NCBI GenBank assembly: GCA_021234155.1
Contig: JAJEKV010000013.1
Coordinates: forward strand, 19,686,237-19,750,236
From: Isoetes taiwanensis
Taxonomy: Eukaryota; Streptophyta; Lycopodiopsida; Isoetales; Isoetaceae
Direction: 5' to 3'
Length of the DNA stretch: 64,000 nt
The translations under genes were made by a program, and so were the position numbers. Shown piece by piece: positions 23,102-32,690 of the stretch (position 1 is the stretch's first letter; each line of letters starts with the position of its first letter). The notes below the pieces were generated by a model that worked only from the letters and a program-made list of their open reading frames with translations, did not search any database and was not told where the DNA came from.

Positions 23102-23390
23102 CATTTCGAAAATAAGGACTTTCTTGCAGTTAGTTATTCAAATATACTTGTTATTTTACTCTACAAATTTCGCGGTTGCGGATAATTGTGTTTAAAATAT
23201 GCAATTTTTTAGGTTTTTATGTTGCCAAAACATAAAATTTTTAGGTTAAATTCCATCATATTTTACAAGTTTCATCAAATTCAACACATGGTTATATAGC
23301 TAAAATGGCCTATAATAAGCCTATTCGGCGCGATTTTGGACCAGACATAATCCCAATTTAATTGAATGATGGTTAAATCGAGGTTTAGAA

Positions 23391-23417
23391 GATAAGATAA
23401 GATAAGATAAGAGAAGA
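23391..23417 (+). repeat. Pentanucleotide microsatellite
   Basis: About five GATAA units, passing into GAGAAGAG. Confidence 0.85.
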
Positions 23418-24001
23418 GAAAATTCAATCGGGCATTTGACAAAAGACCATTTCATTGAGTTCTGTAGATGTGAGTTAGGTGATGTCATATTAAGCTTTAA
23501 AAGTATTGCATCAATAGCTTGCTTTTGGACACAATCTCCTTTAGTGGCAACTTCTTGTGTTCCCTTTACAGTATAACAGATTGAAAAGTTACAAGAACAA
23601 AACACAGGTTACAATCCCAGCTCGATGGTAGGTCTACATGTGACGATCTGCTTTGAATTTTTGCATGCAAATGAATTTATAGAGTCAAGAACTCAAATGG
23701 GTTCCAATGGCTTTAGCCAGTTTAAATTTTTCTAAGACCCAATTTTGGAAGACTTAGTCCAAATCCCTTCATAAGTTAATGGAACAATTAAATTTTCATG
23801 TCAAAGATTTTGAAATACAAAATTTTTAGTTGGTGTACTCAAGTGTTTCTTGCAACATTTCTTAACTTCTTATACCCTGGCAAAGAGGATCTGTAAAAAA
23901 TTGAAAAAAACCAACATTCCATGAACCCAAATGGGTCTATTAAAAATTTTGATATCCTAAACAAAATGAATTATCACTCCATAATCACACATTGGTTTGG
24001 A

Positions 24002-24480
24002 CAAGGTGGTTAAAAAACCCGTTTTTTATTCATAAAAATCTTCTATAAAAATCCGTACGTACTCTAAAAGATTTTTATGGAATGGGATAGCCAAAAAAAA
24101 AATAAAATAAAAAAATTTGCTCTAATTTTTTTGTGCACATTTAGGTTTAGGGTTTGAATGTTTAGAATTAAGGTTTACAGGGTTTAGAATGTTTAGGTTT
24201 AGGGTTAGAATGTTTAAATTTAGGGTTAGAATGTTTAGGCTTACATTGTGTACACTTAGGTTTAGGGTTAGAATGTTGAAAATTTAGGATTACAGGTTTA
24301 GAATTTAGGTCTAGGGTTAGAATTGTAGGCTTACAGGTTTAGAATTTCATATTGTAATGGCTATATTGTAATTTCTATAAAATTTGTATTCTAAGGATTT
24401 TTATATTTTTTTAAAAAACCTTTAAAAAATCTTTGCATACGGATTTTTAAGGTACGGATTTCTAAGTACTCAACTACCTT
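24002..24480. mobile_element. hAT-like MITE inserted in R2
   Basis: The insert begins CAAGGTGGTT and ends AACTACCTT(G), so its ends are inverted copies with one mismatch. The inner parts also pair: AAATCCGTAC lies near both ends. GTTTGGA (up to TGGTTTGGA) stands directly outside both ends and occurs once at the matching uninterrupted site near 19,778. A 7-9 bp target duplication and CA(A/G)GG ends suit the hAT superfamily. There is no transposase, so it is non-autonomous. The interior is AT-rich and holds a TTTAGGG-like minisatellite. Confidence 0.85.
24140..24345 (+). repeat. TTTAGGG-like minisatellite inside the MITE
   Basis: About nine degenerate copies of a roughly 20-bp unit built on TTTAGGGTTAGAATGTTTAGG. 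The core TTTAGGG equals the usual plant telomere repeat, but the spacer bases and location make true telomeric origin unlikely. Confidence 0.75.
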
Positions 24481-25112
24481 GGTTTGGAGTTAGGTTTTTT
24501 GACGTAGCCAGTTATATGACATGTATTAATCTAAAAATTGAGGAAAAATCATATATGCACGATGATCGATGGAATCTTAATCACATTGCAAAATTTACCT
24601 AACCCCCATTAGTTACAATGCTTGTATTTGACAATGTCCAAATCTTTAGAATTTTTAATCTATTTTATCTTACATGTGCACTACTAAGGAATATGATAGT
24701 GCAAAGCGAGTTCACTCAAATTCTTTACCTAGCATCTTTGGGTAGAAGTTTAATTAAAAAAGACAATGTAGATCGACCCATTTGGGTCCATGTTGGGACA
24801 ACTCTAGTGTTAAATGTTATTGCTCATTCTAACATTGTCCAAAGCCTTTCGGATATAACTAAATGATTCTCCAAGAGCTCAAAAATTTAGAGAATATCTT
24901 GGCTAGAGAATAACACTTACACTTCAAACATCTTCGATCTTAATCTTGCTCAACTAAAAGTTGATGCTTAGGCTATTTCTCTAGCTTCGTGTGTGTACCT
25001 TATATTATCATTCTGGGCTAGCAGTAAAAGAGGGTTTCATGGATGAGCATGTGGACGTAGTTGTTAAGATACACATAAATTTCTCCACTTTAGGTTGGTT
25101 ACTCCACGTCCC

Positions 25113-25225
25113 AAGTTTGTGCCATGAATGACACTCATTTGAAATACATATATGCTTACATAGAATCCAAAGTTTGTAGCCATGAATCACACTCATTGAA
25201 TACATATGCTTATATAGAATTCTGT
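25113..25225 (+). repeat. 57-bp tandem repeat, two units
   Basis: Units begin AAGTTTGTgCCATGAAT at 25,113 and 25,170 and share ACACTCATT, AATACATAT and ATAGAAT blocks. Confidence 0.85.
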
Positions 25226-25284
25226 GCTGAAGTACCAGGAGTGAACGTGATGTTACCTAAATTCATACACAAGACTTTTGAATG

Positions 25285-25393
25285 GAGGTGGCATATGTCA
25301 GAAAGCCAACCTCTATAAACAATTCTATGTCATGAAGGTGGCATATTGAGAAGCCAACCTTTATAAATTATATGCCATCGAGGTGGCGTATGT
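25285..25393 (+). repeat. About 48-bp tandem repeat, 2.3 units
   Basis: GAGGTGGCATATG, AGAAGCCAACCT and TATAAA recur with starts near 25,285, 25,334 and 25,379. Confidence 0.85.
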
Positions 25394-25460
25394 ACAAAAG
25401 AATATATCAAGCTTTTGCCTTTGAGTGGCAAATTAACATATTTACAGAAAGAATGTCCTT

Positions 25461-26437
25461 TCAGCAGGCAATTTCACAGGGCCTCACTGTTCTGATGAGC
25501 TTAGCAGGGACACCATATTTGAAGCATGGCCTCTTACGTTTTAAGCTCTGAGGCGCACTTTTACTAGTAGTACTAGAATAATATTTGGCAACCCAGGGAT
25601 GTGCCAAAATTTGCTGCACAGATATCCTTTCCTCCGGATCAGGCTGCAACATCGCCATAACAAGGCTCTTTGCTTCTTCTGACACCAACCCAACTGGCCA
25701 ATGCAAGTGTGAGGCAGCCAGATCCTCGCAATGAAGCAGTTCTTCGTGAATTTCTGCAGTTTGTAGACTTGAGAAGGGATAATTCCCTGTAAGCGCCTCA
25801 TACAGGATCAAACCCAGACCCCATATGTCTATCTCTGTGGAATAATATCCCTGCACAACCTCTGGGCGAAATATCTTAGTGTTCCGACTCTGGATGTAAA
25901 ACTGGGAGCCGAACCTGAAAAACGAGCCGATAGGCCGAAATCTGAAACCCTAACATCATAAGGTTTTGCTGCTGAGATCACAAGAACGTTGCCCGGCTTC
26001 AGATCCCGGTGGATAATACCCTTTTGATGAAGATCCTGTATAGCTAGAGCAAGATTTCGAATAAGAAGAGCAGCTTCCTTTTCAAATAGCCTGCCTTTCT
26101 TGATGATTACATCACGCAAGCTACATTCGCACAATTCCATGATCAAGTGCCAGAATCGCTTGTCTTTGATTACTTCGTGTATATGCACTACGCCAGGGCT
26201 GCTGGCTAACTTCTGCATGATCTCCACTTCCTTGATCGGCTCTGTATCTCCTACCCAGATGATTTTGCAAGCAAACTCTTTCTTACCTTCTGTTTTACTT
26301 CTGCAGCGAAAAACCGTAGCTTGGCCACCGCTGCCGATTTCCTTAAGCAGATCATAGCTCTTCAAAAGATTGGGAAATAAAGCAGAATAGTTGTAGTTGA
26401 GAATTTCTTCGTCTGTCTCCTCCGTCTTCGTCTCCAT
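25461..26437 (-). CDS. Serine/threonine protein kinase, intronless, one frame break
   Basis: A cytosolic-type eukaryotic protein kinase with all catalytic motifs. Counting from the Met at 26,437: Gly loop GSGGQATVF (35-43), Lys58 in FACKII, Glu70 in IKEVEI, HRDLKPGN (143-150) and DFGLS (166-170). After the break come the APE region, DIWGLGLILYEALTGNYPF and a subdomain XI segment ending AHPW. A lysine-rich tail ends in CEIAC. The catalytic core resembles the CDPK/CAMK-like group, but no EF hands follow. About 325 residues. An in-frame Met lies nine codons upstream (26,464); I prefer the later one because the extra residues come from the repeat-adjacent leader. Reading stops matching after Ala191 because one C is missing near 25,866 (CCC where CCCC would continue the frame); a sequence error is likely. 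The partial copy at 48.6 kb keeps residues 1-64. Confidence 0.9.
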
Positions 26438-26462
26438 ACTCAGAATTCTGTAATGCCAACAC

Positions 26463-26493
26463 AATGCAAATGCAAATGCAAATGCAAATGCAG
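26463..26493 (+). repeat. ATGCAA hexanucleotide repeat in the kinase leader
   Basis: Four ATGCAA units plus ATGCAG, just upstream of the kinase start on its own strand. Copy 2 (about 48,823) has one unit fewer. Confidence 0.9.
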
Positions 26494-27086
26494 ACGTTCT
26501 TTTATACCTTTGTTAGTTGTCACACTGACTCTGCACTTTCCATCAGTTCTATTCCTGGCTTTCGGGAAAAGCCCACATCTAAATTGGGAAAAATCCCAGA
26601 TATTTGTGTGCTGTCCGTCGGATGTTGGCACGATCCCAAAGCCAAGTTATGCCACCCGTTGATGCACAAACACATTGACATGCTTGCAGAAACAGATATG
26701 CTTGCCATACATAAGGATGTTTTGGAATCTACGCGGTGCTTCTGCTAGACAAGCCTTCCGATTTGGCTCGTTTCTCTGTGGCATCAAGGACTGGTATGAA
26801 CAAATCCATTCAAATGCCTTTGGGGAAAGAAAACCCGCATGCAATTATGAAATACTCTGTTGTTTGAATAAATCCTTGGATGTTTCGTAGGTCTTCATAC
26901 TAATGACAAGGTAAACATTGGGTTTTTTTTTTAAGCATATGAGCTTTCAGGTCTTTGGTTATTGTGGTGTAGCAAGATCTGATCCATTTAGTGATGGGGT
27001 TTGCAGAGCAATGGCTGCCTTTGCGACTTGTGCGCCTTGCTATGGAGCTTAAATCATCGGGTAACCAACACTTACTCTGTTTACAG
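26494..27086. promoter_or_regulatory. Upstream region of the kinase gene
   Basis: About 600 bp between the kinase start (minus) and the first recognisable capping-enzyme exon (plus), conserved in copy 2. It should hold the kinase promoter and, if the capping gene continues upstream, part of one of its introns. I could not assign a TATA box or capping exon with confidence. Confidence 0.4.
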
Positions 27087-29005
27087 ATCAGCAGTTCACC
27101 GGAATGATGCATCTCCAGCCTTGCATGGCCAAGAACGGCATGCAAGGAAGCAGGATGCCTTATCTAGCCATCAATATAACTATGAATTGGAGGCAGTCCA
27201 ATATTTCCAGGTTGGTCTCAATTGCACCTTGATGCATAGTTTCATTTCTATATCGATGTTTGGTGCATAGTTTCATTTCATTTGGAGGCATGCCATGTGT
27301 AGAGATAGATAGTCTATGCTAAAAAATGCATGTCATACGCAAACACATCCAGGACAGATCTTTATCATCGTGGCATAAAATGTAAAGCACCTCAGAGCTT
27401 TGAGTATATGGCTGTGGAACGACAGTTTCAACTAGTCAGATATGTAGATGAGTTATAACATGTCTAGAAGAGCAAAGGCGTACTGTGTCTATAATCATGC
27501 AATTCAGTGCTATCATTATAACAAACTGAAAAGTGCAGAACATTTTCCAGGTTGGATTTTCAAGGAGAACTGCATCTCAGTCATTCTCAATTGAATTCTC
27601 AGCCCGTACAAGTATTGTCCATATAAATGTTGCTTTCCTCCCCCCCTTTATGCAGAAAAATAACATGTGTGAATTGGCCTGTTTATTCTATTAATTTGCT
27701 GGTTTGATATACCAGAAAAATGGAAGGGATTTTGGGTTCTGCCAATGCCTTGAAGGATTCTCGGTGGTCTTATTCAGAACTTCCCCATAAAGCTGATGGC
27801 GTGATTTCCCAGGTAAATGTAACTTGGATTATCAAAGGAAACATGTGAAGAGATCCATGTGCCTAGTGTAGCGCCCTAAATATTAGGATTGATGTCTTTT
27901 ATTCATTCATCAATAATAAATTCCTAGGAAAATGGTTGCATTTAAAACATAGCATATTGTCACTAGGGAGTTTGTGCAGGGCTTCATATATAGTTAATTC
28001 ATTTTAGTTTCTTGTGCAGGGATGGGATGACCCATACATACCATATGGATACAATGGCCTCTTGAAGTGGAAGTATCCTCATATGAATTCTGCTGATTTC
28101 ATTCTCAGGGTTTCTTCTATTCCCATACCAACCAACTGATAGCTATAGAGAGTCATCTTTATGCTCTATCTATGCTCATTTTGAAATGAATGCCAGCATG
28201 CTCCTTTAAGATGTCACTCATGTTTCTGATGCACTCCTCTTTATCCACAAGATGTCTCTCATGTTTCTGATGCACTCCTCTTTATCCACATCAATCTAAT
28301 ATCCCTTTTCCTCTTCTTACAGACAATACGGAGTTGAGAGAACAGCGCCTTTGTTTGGTTGGCAAGACTGACGAGCTAAAGTGTCTTGATGGTGCAAAGT
28401 TGACACTTTCTGGTAGTTGTTTGTATGGCAAAATCTTTTTGGTTTTCTGTCCCTTGAGTTTTTGTTATGCTTGGCAGAGAACATAAGTTCGAAAGCACTA
28501 GAGAACAAGGTAGTTGAATGCTCTTTGAACATAATCAAGAATAGTTGGGAGTTTATGAGAGTGCGAGCGATAAGAAGCATCAAATACATGGACTACATAT
28601 AGAAAGGTAACTTGCATTTTCTTGTTATACAGTTTGTATGGACAATTGCAATGTAACTTGGAACGCAAATGGAACAAAAATCAAGCAAGACATTCAGCAT
28701 AGATCTTATTCTGGCAGGATAAACTAGTTCGAGTTGACATTGGGAACATTGATAAAACCATTTAGTGGCACCAATGTTGATTTGGCATTGTGAGCATCCA
28801 GGTATCTAGCATGATGAGGTTTTGTATCGCATGGTGCATCCTACCTTTTGTTCAGGAATTATTTTGCCTCATATAGGAGCAAATGATAGAGAAGGATAGA
28901 GAGCAAATGATACAGATTGTCAAGAGCATTGAAGACAACATTACAGAAGATGTGCTTTATGAGGAAACTGGAAGGATCGTCCGGCTGCCAATGTATGGAA
29001 TATGA
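27087..29005 (+). CDS. mRNA-capping enzyme, last six exons
   Basis: 3' end of a plant mRNA-capping enzyme, which adds GMP to nascent mRNA 5' ends in the nucleus. Exons, each with AG/GT borders: 27,087-27,210 (ends NYELEAVQYFQ); 27,716-27,812 (R-D-F-W region, then KADGVISQ, guanylyltransferase motif IV); 28,020-28,109 (GWDDPYIPYGYNGLLKWKY, motif V, then PHMNSADF); 28,323-28,412; 28,478-28,606 (KVVECSLN, WEFMRVR, then PNTWTTYRK in copy 2, motif VI); 28,916-29,005 (IVKSIEDNITEDVLYE ... RLPMYGI, stop). The triphosphatase domain and the KxDG nucleotidyl-lysine motif I are not found upstream, so this is truncated or its early exons lie beyond the kinase. Small frame breaks in exons 2, 4 and 5 may be sequence errors. 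Confidence 0.85.
28208..28289 (+). repeat. 41-bp tandem repeat in a capping-enzyme intron
   Basis: Two units, AAGATGTC(A/T)CTCATGTTTC to CTCTTTATCCAC, starting at 28,208 and 28,249. Present in copy 2 with small losses. Confidence 0.9.
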
Positions 29006-32000
29006 ATAGATCGTTCACCTGTTACACTTAAGCAAGATCCAAGCTATTTTCTCAATTGATGGCACTGTGGTATAAGACTTGCATGCCTCAATGCCTATAG
29101 ATCAGAATTTAGAATTTGATACATGTAGAAGTTAGCAGTACTGGATTAGGTATATAGATCGTAGACCTGAAGATGCTTACAATTGACTCACTGGTCAATT
29201 ATAATACATACTTGACTCTCTTTATCACCTGGTTTAATAGGTACCCAGATTCCTCCTAAGTATTACTTGTTTGTATTATTAGAAAAATTGTAACCCAGCT
29301 GGTAATGCTGTGACAAAGCAGGCAGCAGACAACAATTTAGTTGCCAAACTATTTTATTGTACTTCAATAACTAAGTTGCTGCTGAATGTCAATATGGACC
29401 CAATTAGATCGAAGAGCGCAATTTTGGTTCAAGCTTGAGATATGGATGACTGCAAGGTAAGCTATGTTTCTATTTGCAAGGTAAAAGCTATGTTTCTATT
29501 TGTGAGCGGATGTGAGGTTTTGCTCATTAGAGTCAATTAATGAAGGATAACTAAGCAACTTCAAGGTTTTAAATCACCAAAATCAGAAGAAATGGAAGGG
29601 CTCCACTTTGCACATCCTATGTTAGAGTGTATGATCCGCTTGCATTTTTGAAGGCTACAAATAGCTTGATCTGAGCATGAGAGTTGGCTATCTCGAAACT
29701 TGTCAATTGGCGGCAATTTAAAGATTGTTGTTTTGCTTATAACATGTCCATGCTATTGATGCATTACGTGAATTTAATTTCATTAATTTCATGCATTCGT
29801 CATATGTTCTTGTGCCCATGCCTCACGGAGGCCCGATAATATGATGGGTGTAATTGCAACTCTAAGAAGAATTGTCATCATGATGTTCAATGCCAAGGAT
29901 ACGCATTTAGTATAAGAATGCTTGGAGCATTTTCAAAGGTCAACCCTAAAAAGTCTGTCTAGGAGACGCTCGTATGTCAAAGTAGTTGCTTGCTAGGGGG
30001 CCAATGAGGTTGGTTGAGACGACCTTGATAACGTGTACTGTCAAAAGGGCAGTGGTAATATAGTCATCATAGTGGGATTAAAACATCTTCTTGGGCATTG
30101 CGGGGGCAGAATCTTAGAACTCATCTTTGGGATGCATAAGCATCTAAAGGCAGGAGGATGATGTGATTCATATGTTGCCTTGTTAAAGAAGGTAGAATGA
30201 TTTAACGGATCAATTATATGGTCCTAATGAGATTGATTTCATGTTACTTCAATGCAATTGTAGTCCTATAAAAGCATTCTACTCTACTCTATTCTTGTAT
30301 ATGGTCTACCTTCAGGAATTTCATATGAAACTTCTCCCTTTTCAAGTTCAAGAGTCGCTTTGTTTTGGAGAATTCTTGGATACTCCATATTACGATCGTT
30401 ATGGGACTCTTATGACAAAGTTTTGGTCAAGAATGGTACATTCAAAATGGTAGATTTTGAGAAAAGATTGGGGCAAAAAGCAGGGGATATGCTCTTGTGG
30501 TCAATGCGAGGTGGGTTTGATTTGTGGGAAGTGGTGAAGGATGATTGCTCAAGAAGTTAAGGCGTTGATGCTATATGTTGGAGCATTGTTCTGTGTGAAA
30601 CAGGTGCGGTAGGGCCGGGATCTGTTTTTCGCTTTGTTGAGTGTGGTGGGTTCTCGGCAATCCTTTATTTACTTGTTGTTTTAGGGCAGCGTAGAGAAGG
30701 TGAAAGATTGCTTTTAAGTATGCCGCGAGGTTATTGCTCGGTCTCGATCACGGGATATTACTAGCTTATAAAGTGACAATCATACGGAATTCTATAGTTA
30801 CATAGTATGTGGTTTACCTCGATTGTAGATCCATTTAGAAAAGGTCTTTGGGGGCGTGGAAGGTACAACTAGAACCTTCAGGTGTTATATCGACGACAAC
30901 AGCCCTAAAAATCTTGTTGTTTTGGCATGGCGAGTAAGCTCTTCTCCCCTTCCTTTTTCTTTTCCTCACTTCTTTTTTGTAACTTAAGTTGATCGCCATG
31001 CTTCTCTGACCAACACTTTGGAGCTTATATTCTATTTGTTGGCTTGGGTATCTAGAAGGCCGACAAAGGAGTTGTTGGTGACGCTTTAAAGAATGTTGTC
31101 AAAGAGTTTTTATTACCTTTGCTAAACTCCTACTTTGATTAGTTGAAATTTTGTGTTTCGATGTGCATTTGAGTCACGGCAAAAGAGATTTTTGCAAGTT
31201 GTAGTTTAGAACTTCTTCAAGCACTAAACTTTCATATCTTTCCTTGGACTATAGGTTGGTTAATGACATATCAATTCTGCATACATTTATGGGAATCAGA
31301 AAGAGGTATTCATTATGATTGTGTTGCCATGTTCATGTCAAGGTTTGAATTTTGTGGCATGTTGTACACATTGGGAAAGCCTTGCACGATTTGTTTGAGA
31401 CTAATGTAGTTACAAGATTTGTGGATTTGTCTGGAAGTAGTGTAAATGCCCTGGAATTTTTTTTATTTTTTATTTTTTTTATTTTTTTGCATTTATGTTG
31501 TTATAGGTACACAAATTCCTTTACTAAGATACAAATTTCTTCACTAAGATGGTTACAAGGACAGGATGGGTTCAGGTCCCACTGGTTGGTAATATTTATT
31601 TGGCAAACTTGTTATCGATCGCGGATATTTGATGCTACAACATATGTTTAATGCTACAAGGCGCTCTGTTTTACTATTTCTCATCGGGGACAAGATGCTA
31701 TAGATGCACACAATCTTGCAATTTCTATTCCTAGAGTATTCTCTCATGGATATTTATATCATCTTTGGTGGATAATTTTAATCATAGGCTTGGGAACCTA
31801 TAATCCGGCATATGTGATTTGTGTTTGCTTTCGTGGCGACATCCCATCATGCAACTAATGCACATCATTGTATATATATTAAAACAAAGCGGTTTTATCA
31901 TTCTAGGCTTGTCTCATGTAATTGGATTACATGCACAAATATTTCTAAAATTGTTACATGCAGAAGTGAATTAAAAATTGTTACATGCATTTATGCCATT

Positions 32001-32077
32001 ATTAGTGTGAAGTGACCAGCGAGGGCTTTATTAGGGCGAAGGGCCAGAAATATTTTTAATATAACAAGCAACCATTA
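29006..32077. other. Downstream stretch without a recognised gene
   Basis: Duplicated at 51,364-54,406. It contains the unrecognised open frame listed at 30,241 and scattered exon-like pieces (for example VGDALKNVVKEFLLPLLN read at about 31,070-31,130) that I could not join into a gene or assign to a family. Confidence 0.45.
30241..30560 (+). CDS. Unrecognised open frame, broken here, intact in copy 2
   Basis: Counterpart of 52,585-52,899. Here two overlapping frames (30,241-30,453 and 30,360-30,560) replace the single 104-codon frame of copy 2. The shared second half reads DKVLVKNGTFKMVDFEKRLG and ends VVKDDCSRS before a stop. Composition is protein-like. I recognise no domain. Differences from copy 2 are one- to three-base indels near CNG sites, so the break may be a sequence error. 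Confidence 0.25.
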
Positions 32078-32455
32078 ACATTAATTAGCTCAACCCATTG
32101 TATCCAACACATTTAAAATAAAATCCCCTAAAACCCCCTTTGGTTTTGATTGCATATTCACACGGGGGATTTACGTGGGTAGCGAGAGCCCCTAAAACTT
32201 ACAATACACACCATTAAGTACATTTCCTTAAATCTTGTGGTATTTTGCAAACTTTAATATCTGGTGTACAAAAACTTGTACAGGCATACCCCACAAACGA
32301 GGATCACTATGTATGGTCCAGATCAAGGAATAAAGGGCAAGACAACTCTCGATGTCTGGAGTAACCCCCCGTGTGAATATGCACCCAAACCAAAGGGAGT
32401 TTTAGGCGATTTTTATTTTAAATGTGTTGGATACAATGGTTTGAGCTAATTAATG
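32078..32455. mobile_element. Foldback (MITE-like) element, copy 1
   Basis: Two arms of about 95 bp (32,078-32,175 and 32,361-32,455) are inverted copies with about 90% identity by eye. Blocks: ATTAATTAGCTCAA, TTGTATCCAACACATTTAAA, CCCTTTGGTTT, GCATATTCACACGGGGG. The loop is 185 bp here and about 190 bp longer in copy 2. A single arm-like sequence lies at about 18,496-18,600. No transposase. TAA-type short target duplications are possible but not certain. Confidence 0.8.
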
Positions 32456-32471
32456 AAATAAGGGGTTTTAT

Positions 32472-32690
32472 ATCATGAAAGATGTTTTATGTTGGGTTTA
32501 TTGAAAAATCTATTTCTTTTGAAGCGTTATTTCTTTATTTTGCAAAAAGCACTTCAATGTTCTAGCGATGTTGGAATTTTTATTAGTAAATTTTTTTGAA
32601 ACACATTATAAATTTGATAGACGTTTCAAATACTTCAAATTGACATGCATATCACAATTGTAATATGTTTCAAATTTGATGTTGAAGGTA
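32472..32690 (+). repeat. R1 repeat, partial copy
   Basis: Matches 18,605-18,800 from GTTTTAT-G-GTTTATTGAAAAATC through CAATTGTAATATGTTTCAAA. It directly follows the foldback element. Confidence 0.85.

Larger units (their letters stand above)
22631..23340 (+). repeat. Recurring GCGCGATTTT-type motif and degenerate repeats
   Basis: Variants of GCGCCGATTTTGAGG, GCGATTTTG and AAAATCGCGCC occur at about 22,640, 22,707, 22,797, 22,938, 22,983, 23,079 and 23,325. A second element, TTTTGTAGGACATTT-like, recurs near 22,853, 22,907 and 23,005. The spacing is uneven. This looks like an old, badly eroded tandem repeat. Confidence 0.5.
23770..24740 (+). repeat. R2 repeat copy, split by an insertion
   Basis: 23,770-24,001 and 24,481-24,740 together match 19,537-20,020. 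The middle 479 bp is a MITE (separate entry). The first part also has a short deletion relative to 19.6 kb. Confidence 0.9.
24741..25460. other. Kinase 3' flank, non-coding with local tandem repeats
   Basis: No gene seen. It contains the two short tandem repeats listed separately. The kinase 3' untranslated region on the minus strand would lie in its right part. Confidence 0.6.

Noticed and set aside
31070-31130. VGDALKNVVKEFLLPLLN as an RPW8-type resistance-gene start
   Set aside because: Too short and too weak; no NB-ARC or LRR motifs nearby in either copy.
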